This document shows positions 1 through 9,019 of a DNA stretch of 48,265 nt, one piece after another; within the stretch, counting starts at the first letter, position 1, and each line of letters opens with the position of its first letter. The notes below the pieces were generated by a model. It worked only from the letters and a program-made list of their open reading frames with translations. It did no database searches and was not told the DNA's origin. Made by a program: the position numbers and the translations under genes. The stretch is from Pseudomonadota bacterium (GTDB taxonomy: Bacteria; Tectomicrobia; Entotheonellia; Entotheonellales; Entotheonellaceae). Location: assembly GCA_005777235.1 (NCBI GenBank), contig SXND01000105.1:1-48265 (forward strand), in the 5' to 3' direction.

Positions 1-37
<37 letters not shown>

Positions 38-111
38 AGCAACATCAAAGGCGTAGAAGCAAAGTGGAGTCGAACTCTAACAACTCCAACTCTGTGTGTC
101 AAGATGCACAC

Positions 112-1398
112 CTAGAAAATCGTTCCTTGTAGCACGGCATGGTCACGGCCATAGCCCGTGGAGATGAGCGACACTTCACAGTCCACCGCTTGCGCAATGT
201 GATCGAGATAGCGTTTCGCCGCATCGGGCAATGCCTGGTACTCCGTCATGCCCACGGTGCTCTGTTGCCAGCCGGGGAGGGCTTCGTACAGCGGTTCTAC
301 CTGCTGCAGCACCGCCGCATCACTGGGCATCTCACGGAGCATCTCCCCTTTGTAGCGATACCCCGTGCACAAGGCCAGTTCGGGCAGTGGATCGAGCACA
401 TCCAGCTTGGTAAGGGCGAGACTCGTCACGCCACTATGCCAGATACTGTAGCGCAAGCTCACCGCATCCAACCACCCACAGCGCCGCACCCGGCCCGTGG
501 TGGCGCCCACTTCCTGACCGCGCTCCTGGATAATCTGCCCAATGTCGTCGTGGAGTTCAGTGGGAAAAGGCCCCATCCCCACCCGCGTGGCGTAGACTTT
601 GGCGACGCCCAGGACATGCGTCACCCGCGACGGCGCAATCCCGGAACCGGCGCACAAACCGCTGGTATTGGTATTCGAAGAGGTGACATAGGGATACGTG
701 CCATGATCCAGATCCAGCAGCGAGGCCTGGGCCCCTTCGAGAAGGATATGCTCACCGCGCTGCACCGCTTGGCGTACGAGGCTGTCCGTGTCCTGCACAA
801 AATCGCGCAAAAACTCTCCGTAGTCGGCATATTCTGCACAGACTTCGTCAAGATGCACGGTGGGCAGATGAAAAAAATGTTCGAGCAGAAAATTGTTTTC
901 GTCCAAGTTGGCTTGCACCGCCGTACGAAACGTCGCCGGTTGGATGAGTTGCTGCATCCGCAGGCCACAACGCGCCGCCTTGTCGGTATAGGTCGGCCCG
1001 ATGCCACGACCAGTCGTCCCGATGCGATTCACGCCACGCCGGGCCTCGCGGCCTTCGTCGAGCAAACGATGATAGGGCAGCGTGACATGGGCTTTCGGGC
1101 TGATGAAGAAGCGCCCGCGCAACTCCACCCCGCGCCTCAGGAGGTCTTGGATTTCTCCCACCATGGCCCCAGGATCAATCACCACGCCAGCCCCGACCAC
1201 ACAACGCGTCGTGGGATGGAGCACGCCAGAGGGGATCTGGTGAAACACATATTTGTCTTCACCCACGACAATCGTATGGCCGGCATTCGCGCCGCCTTGA
1301 CAACGAATGACCATGTGCACCCGTGGCGTGAGTAGGTCAACGATCTTCCCTTTGCCTTCATCACCCCATTGCAGGCCTACAACGGCCACCACGGCCAT
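112..1398 (-). CDS. purA: Adenylosuccinate synthetase
   Basis: Catalyses GTP-dependent joining of IMP and aspartate to adenylosuccinate, the first committed step to AMP, in the cytosol. The 428-residue product is the normal full length. The N-terminal P-loop-like GDEGKGK is at about residues 12-18, and the conserved GTTGRGIGPTY and NTNTSG segments follow. The ATG has a GGGAGA ribosome site about 7 nt upstream. It lies 15 nt after hisZ, a gene order seen in many proteobacteria, and is probably co-transcribed with hisZ and the porin genes upstream. Confidence 0.98.
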   Translation of the reverse strand: MAVVAVVGLQWGDEGKGKIVDLLTPRVHMVIRCQGGANAGHTIVVGEDKYVFHQIPSGVLHPTTRCVVGAGVVIDPGAMVGEIQDLLRRGVELRGRFFISPKAHVTLPYHRLLDEGREARRGVNRIGTTGRGIGPTYTDKAARCGLRMQQLIQPATFRTAVQANLDENNFLLEHFFHLPTVHLDEVCAEYADYGEFLRDFVQDTDSLVRQAVQRGEHILLEGAQASLLDLDHGTYPYVTSSNTNTSGLCAGSGIAPSRVTHVLGVAKVYATRVGMGPFPTELHDDIGQIIQERGQEVGATTGRVRRCGWLDAVSLRYSIWHSGVTSLALTKLDVLDPLPELALCTGYRYKGEMLREMPSDAAVLQQVEPLYEALPGWQQSTVGMTEYQALPDAAKRYLDHIAQAVDCEVSLISTGYGRDHAVLQGTIF

Positions 1399-1413
1399 AA
1401 TGGCGTCTCCCTT

Positions 1414-2721
1414 CTACAACTTGACGGTTGGTGCGGTGCGCTTCAGCGCGGCGTCGACGTACTCGACAATATCCGCGAGGGCAAGGTGCTGTGCCGTCCC
1501 CGCCACCACATCATGCAGCACGGCTTCGTCATCGGTGAGGGGAGGCAAGCCCATAAGGATACCATAGCGCATGCCTGTGTGTCTGGCATAGTCGAGCGAA
1601 CCTTGTAAATCGCGCACAATGATGTCCCGCGCCACACGATGCCCGCGTCGGCGCAATTCGCGGCTGATGCGCAGGGCTTCGCGTTTGTCCTTGCGGAAAT
1701 CCATCAGCAGACAATCCGCCCCACTCTGGGCGGGAAGCGGATTGGCATGTTCGATGGCCTCGATCAGCGCCTCCAGATCCACAGCAAAACCTGTGGCCGG
1801 GTCGCTCGGGCCGTAACAGCCCAGCAGATGATCGTAGCGGCCACCGCTGCACACCCGATAGCCTAAGTTCGAGGTAAAACCCTCAAAGGTAATCCCCGTG
1901 TAGTAATGCAACCCCCGGATGTCACTGAGATCAATGAGCACCCGATCCTCCAGGCCATAGGCCTTCAGTATATCGTACACCTGCGCCAGATTCTCAAGCG
2001 CTGCCTGGGCGGCTGGACTCTGACTCAGCTGCGCGGCCCGCTGCAGTACCTCGGTTTTACCAAACAGCGAGGGAATGGTCAGCAGCATATCGCGATCGTG
2101 ACGGCTGAGGTCGTACTGGGTGACGAGGGTTTCCAAGGTGGACGTGTCTTTTTTCTGGAGCGCCGCCTGAATGTCCTCACGCTCCTCGTCCCGCAACCCG
2201 GTCTCCGCCAGAATGCTGCGGCAGAACTCCAATTGGCTCACGGCCAGACGAAAATCGTGTAACCCGACTTCCTGCATACACTCCACGGCAATGGCGATCA
2301 TCTCGGCGTCGGCTTCGGGGGAGTCCAAGCCGATGAGTTCGACACCCGTTTGGTAGAGCTCCTGCAGGTTACGGGTCTGCGACTCATTGTGCCGGAACAC
2401 ATTGGCGACATAACAGAAACGGAGCGGGCGGGGTTGCCCGGCGAGCAAGGTGGCAGAGAGTTTGGCAATCTGGGTGGTGACATCCGGGCGTAAGGACAAC
2501 ATCCGACCCGTCTGCCGCTCCTCGAGCTTAAACATGCGCTCTTTGAAGGCCTCACCGAGACCCAACGTGAGCACGTCCATGTACTCAAAGGTGGGCAGGA
2601 CGACTTCCTGAAAGCCCCAGCGAAAGAATACTGCGAGAAGCAACTCTTCCAGACGTCGTTTTTTGGCCGCCATCACCGGCAGCAACACACGCGTACCACG
2701 GGGGATTTCTGAGCGTAACAT
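1414..2721 (-). CDS. hisZ: ATP phosphoribosyltransferase regulatory subunit (HisRS paralog)
   Basis: HisZ is a catalytically inactive relative of histidyl-tRNA synthetase that binds the short form of HisG and gives it activity and histidine feedback control. The class II synthetase core is visible: RGTRVLLP near the start, the motif-2-like RFCYVANVFRHNES, then GLHYYTGITFEGF and CSGGRYD where true HisRS has GLDYYTGTVFE and GGGRYD. The protein is 435 residues, longer than many HisZ, and has a C-terminal alpha/beta segment (about 345-420) that looks like a remnant anticodon-binding domain. No hisG is in the window. The ATG is 3 nt after the stop of the porin gene upstream, so translation is probably coupled. 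A genuine HisRS is the main alternative, but the altered histidine motifs and purA neighbour favour HisZ. Confidence 0.85.
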   Translation of the reverse strand: MLRSEIPRGTRVLLPVMAAKKRRLEELLLAVFFRWGFQEVVLPTFEYMDVLTLGLGEAFKERMFKLEERQTGRMLSLRPDVTTQIAKLSATLLAGQPRPLRFCYVANVFRHNESQTRNLQELYQTGVELIGLDSPEADAEMIAIAVECMQEVGLHDFRLAVSQLEFCRSILAETGLRDEEREDIQAALQKKDTSTLETLVTQYDLSRHDRDMLLTIPSLFGKTEVLQRAAQLSQSPAAQAALENLAQVYDILKAYGLEDRVLIDLSDIRGLHYYTGITFEGFTSNLGYRVCSGGRYDHLLGCYGPSDPATGFAVDLEALIEAIEHANPLPAQSGADCLLMDFRKDKREALRISRELRRRGHRVARDIIVRDLQGSLDYARHTGMRYGILMGLPPLTDDEAVLHDVVAGTAQHLALADIVEYVDAALKRTAPTVKL

Positions 2722-2724
2722 AGT

Positions 2725-4206
2725 CTAGCCAAAGTTATATTGCAGACGCAGCATCAATTGAAAGATGTTACTTGGGTCACTGCTGCGCAAGCCCAACGGG
2801 TCCGGAAAGCCTTGCAGTTGTACATCGGCATTGTTCTTCCACCAGTCCATGGTCAGCATATAGGCTCCACCAGCCCGCAGCCAGAGCTTCGGGAAAATAT
2901 CCCAATGGAGGTAGGTGGACAACTCCACCCCTCGGTTGCTGTCACCATTGGCATTGGGCCGTGCCGCTCGGTCGAGGCCTGCGGCCACATGCACGAAGAG
3001 CACTGGCGTCGCATAAAATTTGGCGCGGGCGACCGCCAGGATCCGTCCATTATACCCGCCGCCAAAGTAGGGGGACACTGAGACGTTATTCAAACCAGCG
3101 GTGGAATCATTGAGCGGCCCGAGCGTGATAAGCTCCAGCCCACCGCCTTCGGTATAGCGCGACCCGCCAAAACCGCTGTACTGTGAGTTGAACAGGCTGA
3201 GAAAAGCATGGACATCTTTGCCACTGCCATCGAGCCCCAGACGGCTACCCCGTTCGCCCGAGATATATTGGAAGGTTGCTCCCACCCAGTGCTTACCAAT
3301 GGGATAATCCACATGGACATTGGCCATAAAACCGTGGTTACTGGAACCGGCCAGACCACGACGCGTCAGGCCATTGGGAGCGCTCCGGGTATTTTGCCCA
3401 AGGTATTCTTGTCCAGTATTGTAGACACCAGAAATTTCCACGAGGCCTTTCGCGAACAGCACGGTGTGTAATTTGAGACCGGCATAGAGTTGATACGCGC
3501 TCTGTCCCGTGCGGGGATTGTCGTTATCGTTATCATCCCACATATACACGCTTCCAGTTAAGGACGTGTGCGCCGATAACCCGAGGCGTGTATCGAGAGC
3601 GTACCAATTTGAGTCATCGGCGGTGGTGCGAATACTGCCCTCGACGAATTTTAAGAAGGTAAACTGTGTCCACAGTGCTTGACGCTGGTACGTCAGTTGC
3701 AGCCCCGTGTAATCGGTGGCCATAATCGTCCAGTCAAACTGATCTCCCCACCCAAGAATGCCGCCACGGAAGGAGAGTCCAGGCACCCAGGGCGTCTGCA
3801 GATCAATATACGCGTTCTTCGTCTCAATGTTCACCCCATCAGACCCAGGGGCACCGCCGGAACCCCGTCCCACGTTAGGCAGACGCCGACCATCCGCATC
3901 GGAGATGGGAGGATTGGCCGCGCCGAAGGTCACATCCCCGACTTCCATCTTATAGTTAATCAACACAAAAGGATGCGGGCGAATATCGACATACAGGCGC
4001 AGACGTGTATCCAGAAAAGCCTGCGATTCCTTCGCGCCACTGGCCGGTGGGGCGCCGAAGAAACCGTCCTGCATGTTATGGAAGGTCGTTTGCAGGCGGT
4101 AGTTCCCACCCACCAAGAATAAACGCTCGCTCTGGCCCATCGCCGATGGGGCCAGCCAGCACAGCGTTAGCAATGCACTCCACACGCCGAACAGCAAACG
4201 TTGCAT
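2725..4206 (-). CDS. Outer-membrane beta-barrel (porin-like) protein, paralog B
   Basis: 493 residues with a signal peptide ending near AMG-Q (about residue 24). The rest is rich in alternating hydrophobic/polar strands with many aromatic residues, glycine and asparagine, typical of an outer-membrane barrel. The last residues, LQYNFG, resemble a C-terminal barrel strand. Segments such as DTRLRLY, NVETKN, PGLSFRGGI and FPKLW.R.GG also occur in the paralog at 4679-6130, so the two arose by duplication. It probably forms an outer-membrane channel; the substrate cannot be told from the sequence. It follows the small Ig-like gene by 42 nt and runs straight into hisZ. Confidence 0.75.
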   Translation of the reverse strand: MQRLLFGVWSALLTLCWLAPSAMGQSERLFLVGGNYRLQTTFHNMQDGFFGAPPASGAKESQAFLDTRLRLYVDIRPHPFVLINYKMEVGDVTFGAANPPISDADGRRLPNVGRGSGGAPGSDGVNIETKNAYIDLQTPWVPGLSFRGGILGWGDQFDWTIMATDYTGLQLTYQRQALWTQFTFLKFVEGSIRTTADDSNWYALDTRLGLSAHTSLTGSVYMWDDNDNDNPRTGQSAYQLYAGLKLHTVLFAKGLVEISGVYNTGQEYLGQNTRSAPNGLTRRGLAGSSNHGFMANVHVDYPIGKHWVGATFQYISGERGSRLGLDGSGKDVHAFLSLFNSQYSGFGGSRYTEGGGLELITLGPLNDSTAGLNNVSVSPYFGGGYNGRILAVARAKFYATPVLFVHVAAGLDRAARPNANGDSNRGVELSTYLHWDIFPKLWLRAGGAYMLTMDWWKNNADVQLQGFPDPLGLRSSDPSNIFQLMLRLQYNFG

Positions 4207-4248
4207 GCCAAGGGGCTCAAATGCTCAGGGGATCAATGGATCGCACGG

Positions 4249-4692
4249 CTAGCGTCCAAGCACTGCCGGAACGATATCAATAAAGATCGTAATATCCACG
4301 TCTTCCACGCTGGCCACCAGTGAGGCCGTATGCGGGTGGCTGCTGCCTGCCGCCGCCGTGAAGGTGCCCACCACGGTCCCGCCGCGCGTGCGGCTACTCG
4401 CCGTCGTGAACAGGCCTTCGGATGGCAGAAAAGTCACGAGCACCTCATCCACGGGTTGTCCATCCGCCGTCTCAACAGCCACCGTCACGTCCGGCCGTTG
4501 CGTATGGGATATCGTGACCGCCCGCGGAGCGACACGCACATAGTAGCCTCCTGGCGTGGTCGGGCCGTACCGGGTTCCTACGGGCAAGGATGGGCGGCTC
4601 TGCGCGCTACTCCACACGGCATCCCACACCAGCCAGCTGAAACAGAGCAGTACCACGGCGGCAGGCCAGGCGCGTCGTTTAACCAAAATCAT
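4249..4692 (-). CDS. Small exported protein with one bacterial Ig-like (Big_1-type) domain
   Basis: 147 residues. The chosen ATG at 4692 overlaps the last 14 nt of the preceding porin gene, a usual sign of translational coupling; the frame is open further upstream but only inside the porin. N-terminal KRR is followed by a hydrophobic helix (about residues 10-28) and an SAQS site, so it is secreted or anchored; there is no lipobox. Residues about 55-142 form one beta-sandwich-like unit (VTVAVETADGQPVDEVLVTF...GTFTAA...ASLVASVED) resembling invasin/intimin Big_1 repeats. Lying between two porin paralogs, it may be a periplasmic or surface partner of them; this is inference. Confidence 0.7.
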   Translation of the reverse strand: MILVKRRAWPAAVVLLCFSWLVWDAVWSSAQSRPSLPVGTRYGPTTPGGYYVRVAPRAVTISHTQRPDVTVAVETADGQPVDEVLVTFLPSEGLFTTASSRTRGGTVVGTFTAAAGSSHPHTASLVASVEDVDITIFIDIVPAVLGR

Positions 4693-6130
4693 ATTGCAGC
4701 CGTGTGCCAAATTGCCAGATATTATCGGGGCGTGACACCCCAGGACGCCGTCCATCAAAGGAGGCATCGGAATTGTTCTTCCACCAGTCGCCCGTAATGT
4801 AATAGCCCCCACCGAAGCGGAACCACAGCTTGGGGAAGATATTCCACTGGGCCCAGACATCCATTTCAAAACCGCGATGGCTCTCACCGTTGGCATTCGC
4901 AACCGCAGCCCGGTCATAGGTACCCACCACGTGTAAACTGACATCGGGGTGTACCGGAAATGCACTGCGCGCAATGATCAGCAAACGCCCATTCAAGTCG
5001 CCATTATAAAAACCATTGCCCGTGCCCCACTTGCTGCCAAAACCGTCGCCGGTATCAATGATCGAACCCAGCGAGATAATCTCTGGTCCCTGATACATCG
5101 TGTTGAAATAACTTACCCAGGAACCGATATGTTTGCCATCCTTGCCGCCGCCCTCAAGCTGGACCTTACTGCCGCGTGCACCGGTAATGTATTGCGTCTG
5201 CAACCCGACCGTCCCGAAGGGGAGGGAGAGATCACCCGACAGACTGACATTCACGCCGCTATTCTTCCCATGACGCCGTCCAAAAAAGCCCTCACCATGA
5301 TTATAAATGGCGTAGCCCTTGACTTGGACAGGCCCAAGACCCGAGGTCAGACGTGAAGTGACTTCGCCACCAAGCCAGTACTGAAACGGTTTGAATCCAA
5401 GGGTGCCACGGTGTTCTTGATCGAGCCAATAATAAAATGTCGCAGCGGCCCGCGTGGCGGCATTGATTTGCAATTGCCCATCAATGCCAAACCAATGACT
5501 GTCATTGGCATTGTCCCGGGTGGCGCCCTCAAAGAATTTGAGGTAGACAAAATGGGCGGACACATCACCACGGTTGTAGAGTAACTGAAAGCCCGCGAAG
5601 TCGTCGGCAATGATGTTGAAATCGTAGCGATCACCATAGCCAAAGATGCCGCCGCGGAAACTCAGCCCCGGCACAAAAGGCATGGCGACTTCAATAAACA
5701 GGTTTTTCGTTTCGACATTGACGCCATCCGCGCCCACCCCACCGCCGGACCCCTGCCCGAGGACGGGGATCAGATTGCCAGTGACATCGCTGCCGCTTTC
5801 CGTGCCACCACCAAAACGCACATCGCCGATCTCCATCCGATAATGTACCCGGATGAGGTCACTAGGGCGAAAATCCCAATACAGACGTAAACGTGTATCA
5901 AAAAATGACTTCGTGTCACCGTTCTGGGTTGGAAATCCACCGCTTTCGCCCCCTCCCAACAGACTGGAGGTCGCGATATTACTCGTGACACTACGGAGAC
6001 GAAACTCTCCTCCCACCAGCAGAATTTTTTCTTGGGGAAAGATAGAGAGATTTTGGCTCCGCGCCTGACTAACAAACAGCCCAAGCCCGAGACAGAGCAC
6101 AGCGATCCAGAAAGTCTTGCATGCTGACAT
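4679..6130 (-). CDS. Outer-membrane beta-barrel (porin-like) protein, paralog A
   Basis: 483 residues from the ATG at 6130; the TTG directly before it is in frame but the AGAGAG ribosome site is better spaced for the ATG. A signal peptide covers roughly residues 1-25, ending at ARS-Q. The body is barrel-like with strand pairs such as DTRLRLYWDF and RVHYRMEIGDVRFG, and it ends LQYDFG like paralog B. The middle parts of the two paralogs diverge strongly, suggesting different pore loops or substrates. It is the first gene of the porin-Ig-porin-hisZ-purA run and lies behind the promoter at 6255-6284. Confidence 0.75.
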   Translation of the reverse strand: MSACKTFWIAVLCLGLGLFVSQARSQNLSIFPQEKILLVGGEFRLRSVTSNIATSSLLGGGESGGFPTQNGDTKSFFDTRLRLYWDFRPSDLIRVHYRMEIGDVRFGGGTESGSDVTGNLIPVLGQGSGGGVGADGVNVETKNLFIEVAMPFVPGLSFRGGIFGYGDRYDFNIIADDFAGFQLLYNRGDVSAHFVYLKFFEGATRDNANDSHWFGIDGQLQINAATRAAATFYYWLDQEHRGTLGFKPFQYWLGGEVTSRLTSGLGPVQVKGYAIYNHGEGFFGRRHGKNSGVNVSLSGDLSLPFGTVGLQTQYITGARGSKVQLEGGGKDGKHIGSWVSYFNTMYQGPEIISLGSIIDTGDGFGSKWGTGNGFYNGDLNGRLLIIARSAFPVHPDVSLHVVGTYDRAAVANANGESHRGFEMDVWAQWNIFPKLWFRFGGGYYITGDWWKNNSDASFDGRRPGVSRPDNIWQFGTRLQYDFG

Positions 6131-6254
6131 CAATACGAATCTCTCTGAGGCAACACCTGTGGAGTACGCACAACGCGTGGCTTCCTCATATGGCGCACGA
6201 GTCGAGCGGAAGCCTAGCCAGACTCAACAGCACCGTACGCTGCAAGTCGGGCGC

Positions 6255-6284
6255 ATAGTACGCCACAGGGAAAAGCCTTGTCAA
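6255..6284 (-). promoter_or_regulatory. Sigma70-type promoter for the porin-hisZ-purA operon
   Basis: On the minus strand a perfect -35 TTGACA (6284-6279) is followed after 18 nt by TACTAT (6260-6255). Transcription would start near 6248, giving a leader of about 118 nt before the porin A start. The -35 lies just beyond the 3' end of the DedA gene. Confidence 0.6.
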
Positions 6285-6290
6285 GCACCT

Positions 6291-6950
6291 TTACTCTGCG
6301 GGTGGAGGCGTCAGGACAGCACGAGCTTTGCGCCGATAGCTCTGGAGCACTTCAAGGACTGGGGGAAGGATGGAAAGAATAATGATCGCCAGGATCACTA
6401 GCGTAAAATTGCGCTTCACAATTGGGAGATTGCCAAAATAATACCCACCGAAAATGAACAAGAGAGTCCATAAAAGTCCACCCATGATGTTGTAGAACAC
6501 AAAGCTGCCATAAGCCATGCGGCCAATCCCAGCCACAAACGGGGCAAACGTCCGCACAATGGGCATGAAGCGGGCGATGACGACGGTTTTGCCACCATGG
6601 CGTGCATAGAATTGATGTGTCCGCTCCAGATGCTCACGTTTGAACAAACGGTTTTGTCCTTGAAAAGCTCGCGGACCAATCGCATAGCCAATATGGTAAT
6701 TTAAGGTATCCCCAAGAACGGCGGCGACAAAGAGCAGGGCAAAGAGCCATCCCACGTCCAGGTCACCCTTGGCGGCAAACGCTCCGGCGGCAAACAGCAG
6801 GGAATCCCCCGGTAAAAATGGCGTTACCACGACCCCGGTTTCGAGGAAGACCACCAGAAAGAGCAGCAGGTACGTCCACATGCCATACTGCTGAATGATG
6901 ACACTCAAATACACATCAAGATGCAGGAAAATGTCCAGCAGTTGCGTCAT
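6291..6950 (-). CDS. DedA family membrane protein (undecaprenyl-phosphate flippase type)
   Basis: 219 residues with several membrane helices. The two DedA signatures are present: a re-entrant loop with ETGVVVTPFLPGDSLL (about residues 37-52) and FMPIVRTFAPFVAG (about 127-140), containing the arginines required in E. coli YqjA/YghB. DedA proteins act in the inner membrane; members of the family recycle undecaprenyl phosphate or other lipids. The gene is 58 nt downstream of an APC permease and may be the last gene of that transcript. Confidence 0.9.
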   Translation of the reverse strand: MTQLLDIFLHLDVYLSVIIQQYGMWTYLLLFLVVFLETGVVVTPFLPGDSLLFAAGAFAAKGDLDVGWLFALLFVAAVLGDTLNYHIGYAIGPRAFQGQNRLFKREHLERTHQFYARHGGKTVVIARFMPIVRTFAPFVAGIGRMAYGSFVFYNIMGGLLWTLLFIFGGYYFGNLPIVKRNFTLVILAIIILSILPPVLEVLQSYRRKARAVLTPPPAE

Positions 6951-7008
6951 CCTTGCGCTCCAGTCATGTCATATATGGTGGGATCACGGTCCACGCCTCC
7001 CGGCCAGG

Positions 7009-9009
7009 TTACTCACTAATGAGGAAGATAAGCGGGCGTGTATCCTCGCCTGGAGTCCAGTCCCAGTAGCGCAGCAAGATCTTGTAGACCATGAGTCCCG
7101 TTTCCCCCTCGCCCCAGATGAGGAAATTGAACGACTGCGTCATCAGGTTGAGCCGGGTCAAGCCGAGAAAAATCTTCAGGGGTTTGAGCAATTCGCTAAT
7201 ATACGCAATGGTGTTGGCAATAGCCGTCGCCCCGGACACTTCGATAATGTAGTTGTCGCCTTCGCAGGACACGTGAATGTTCAACGAGGTCCTGAATTCA
7301 CTGCGATTGTCGAGCAGGTTGACATGGATAAAGGCCAGTGGTCCCTCCACCTGGTAGAAGGAGCGAATCTTCTCCCCCTTCGCAGCGCGGTGCTCGGGGG
7401 TGGCCAGGCGCAGCGGCACGAGATTGACTTTTTTGCCGCGAATCTGCTGCCAGAGCGTGCGCGACGTCTCATTGGCGAATTGGTACTCCGCCACGCGCAA
7501 CTCCGTGGCGCGTTGATACCGGCTGACGGCACTCACCGCGAGCACGCAGAAAATAAACGCGCTGGCAATGTACACCCCGTCGGGTCGTCCCAGGACGTTT
7601 TCAATAAACGTGAAGGCAAAAATCAGGCTGACACCCCAAAAGTACCAACTGAGCCGTGTGGCAGGTTTGGCCGCAGGCGGGGCGGCGGACTCCTCGCGGT
7701 GTAAGGCAATGGCCACCGCCACGGCCGCCGAGAGCATGAGGGCCAGCACGCCCGTGGCATAGGCGCCGCCTTGCGCTTCGACGTCTGCCTTAAAAATCCA
7801 GGTCACCAGTAGACAAATCAGAAACAGCACGAGGACCAACGGACGCCGAAACCCGACCCAGCGCGGCGCCATGCCAAAGCGTGGCAAGTAGCGTGGGATC
7901 AGGCTCAGGAGCCCCGCCATAGCCGAGGCGCCGGCAAACCACAGAATGAGGATCGTCGCGATGTCGTACACCGTGCCAAACGTGCTGCCGAGGTACAAAT
8001 GGGCGAGATAGGCCAGGGCACGTCCCGAGGCATCACCACCGGCGCGGTATTGCTCCTCAGGCACGAGGAGGGTGGTGACGATGCTGGACGCAATCAGTAA
8101 CACACTCATGATCAATGCTGCCGCCGTGAGTAAAGACCGGGTGGCATAGATACGCCCATACGGCGGCTGGCCAGCCTTGGCCAACGCCTCCGCATGATGA
8201 TCCTCCTCTGGGCCGCCGGAGACCAGGGACATGACCGAGACCCCTGTTTCAAAGCCGCTGAGGCCCAGCGCCAGTTTGGGAAAGATGACCGCCGCCGCCA
8301 GCAGCACCCCACCCCAGTTGGTATGGCCTTTCCATAACGCCGCCTGCCAGGTTGCCAGCACTGCCGGATGCTGCACAATTTCTAAAAAGCCGCGCCCCAG
8401 GACCACGATATTGAGCAAGAGATACGGAATGGCGATGACCGCCGCGACCCCGAGGGCCTCGCTAAAGCCTTTGAGAAACACGATGGTGAGCAACGCTATA
8501 AGGCCCATGGTGATGGGCATCTTCCAGCCCGCGAGGAGGTGGTGGAGCAACGGATTCTCAATGGCATGCTGCGACGCGTCTGCTGCCGAGAGCGTGATGG
8601 TGATGACGAAATCGGTCGCCGCAAAGCCGAGGAGGATGAGCACGAACACTTTACTGCTCCAGCCTCCCAACAGATTTTCCAACATGGCAATGGAACCTTG
8701 CCCGGCATAGGAACGCTTGGCGACTTGCGCATAAATGGGCAAAGCGCCGCACAGCGTCACCACCACCAACAGGACGGTGGCAATGGGCGATAAGGCGCCC
8801 GCAGCGAGGAGCGCAATGCCGGGCTGATACCCTAGCGTCGAAAAGTAATCCACCCCGGTAAGCCAGAGAACCAGATACCACGGATGAGTCGTATGCGTCG
8901 GATGCTGGGTATCGAGTTCGCCGCCGCGGAACAGCCAGCGGCCCAGGGGACTCCTCAGAAAGGCCACGTGACGCCCGAGGCCATGGGAGACGTGCTGCGG
9001 TGTCCTCAT
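7009..9009 (-). CDS. APC-superfamily permease with soluble C-terminal domain
   Basis: 666 residues. The N-terminal ~490 residues hold about 12 membrane helices of the amino acid-polyamine-cation fold, with the early motif TGVDYFSTLGYQPGIA typical of this branch. The last ~170 residues are soluble and probably cytoplasmic, including a strand-rich part (HVSCEGDNYIIEVSGATAIANTI). The substrate could be an amino acid, polyamine or potassium and cannot be fixed here. The AAGGG ribosome site overlaps the end of the KimA-like gene, with a 10-nt gap, so the two permeases are co-expressed and may act together. Confidence 0.8.
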   Translation of the reverse strand: MRTPQHVSHGLGRHVAFLRSPLGRWLFRGGELDTQHPTHTTHPWYLVLWLTGVDYFSTLGYQPGIALLAAGALSPIATVLLVVVTLCGALPIYAQVAKRSYAGQGSIAMLENLLGGWSSKVFVLILLGFAATDFVITITLSAADASQHAIENPLLHHLLAGWKMPITMGLIALLTIVFLKGFSEALGVAAVIAIPYLLLNIVVLGRGFLEIVQHPAVLATWQAALWKGHTNWGGVLLAAAVIFPKLALGLSGFETGVSVMSLVSGGPEEDHHAEALAKAGQPPYGRIYATRSLLTAAALIMSVLLIASSIVTTLLVPEEQYRAGGDASGRALAYLAHLYLGSTFGTVYDIATILILWFAGASAMAGLLSLIPRYLPRFGMAPRWVGFRRPLVLVLFLICLLVTWIFKADVEAQGGAYATGVLALMLSAAVAVAIALHREESAAPPAAKPATRLSWYFWGVSLIFAFTFIENVLGRPDGVYIASAFIFCVLAVSAVSRYQRATELRVAEYQFANETSRTLWQQIRGKKVNLVPLRLATPEHRAAKGEKIRSFYQVEGPLAFIHVNLLDNRSEFRTSLNIHVSCEGDNYIIEVSGATAIANTIAYISELLKPLKIFLGLTRLNLMTQSFNFLIWGEGETGLMVYKILLRYWDWTPGEDTRPLIFLISE

Positions 9010-9019
9010 ATCTCTACCC

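Noticed and set aside
68..96. Second tRNA (TTCGA-like T-loop on the minus strand)
   Set aside because: The flanking bases do not form a 5-bp T-stem or acceptor stem; only a short inverted repeat is present.
139..1335. 398-codon open frame on the plus strand opposite purA
   Set aside because: It is a shadow of purA on the opposite strand, caused by high GC; the peptide matches no family.
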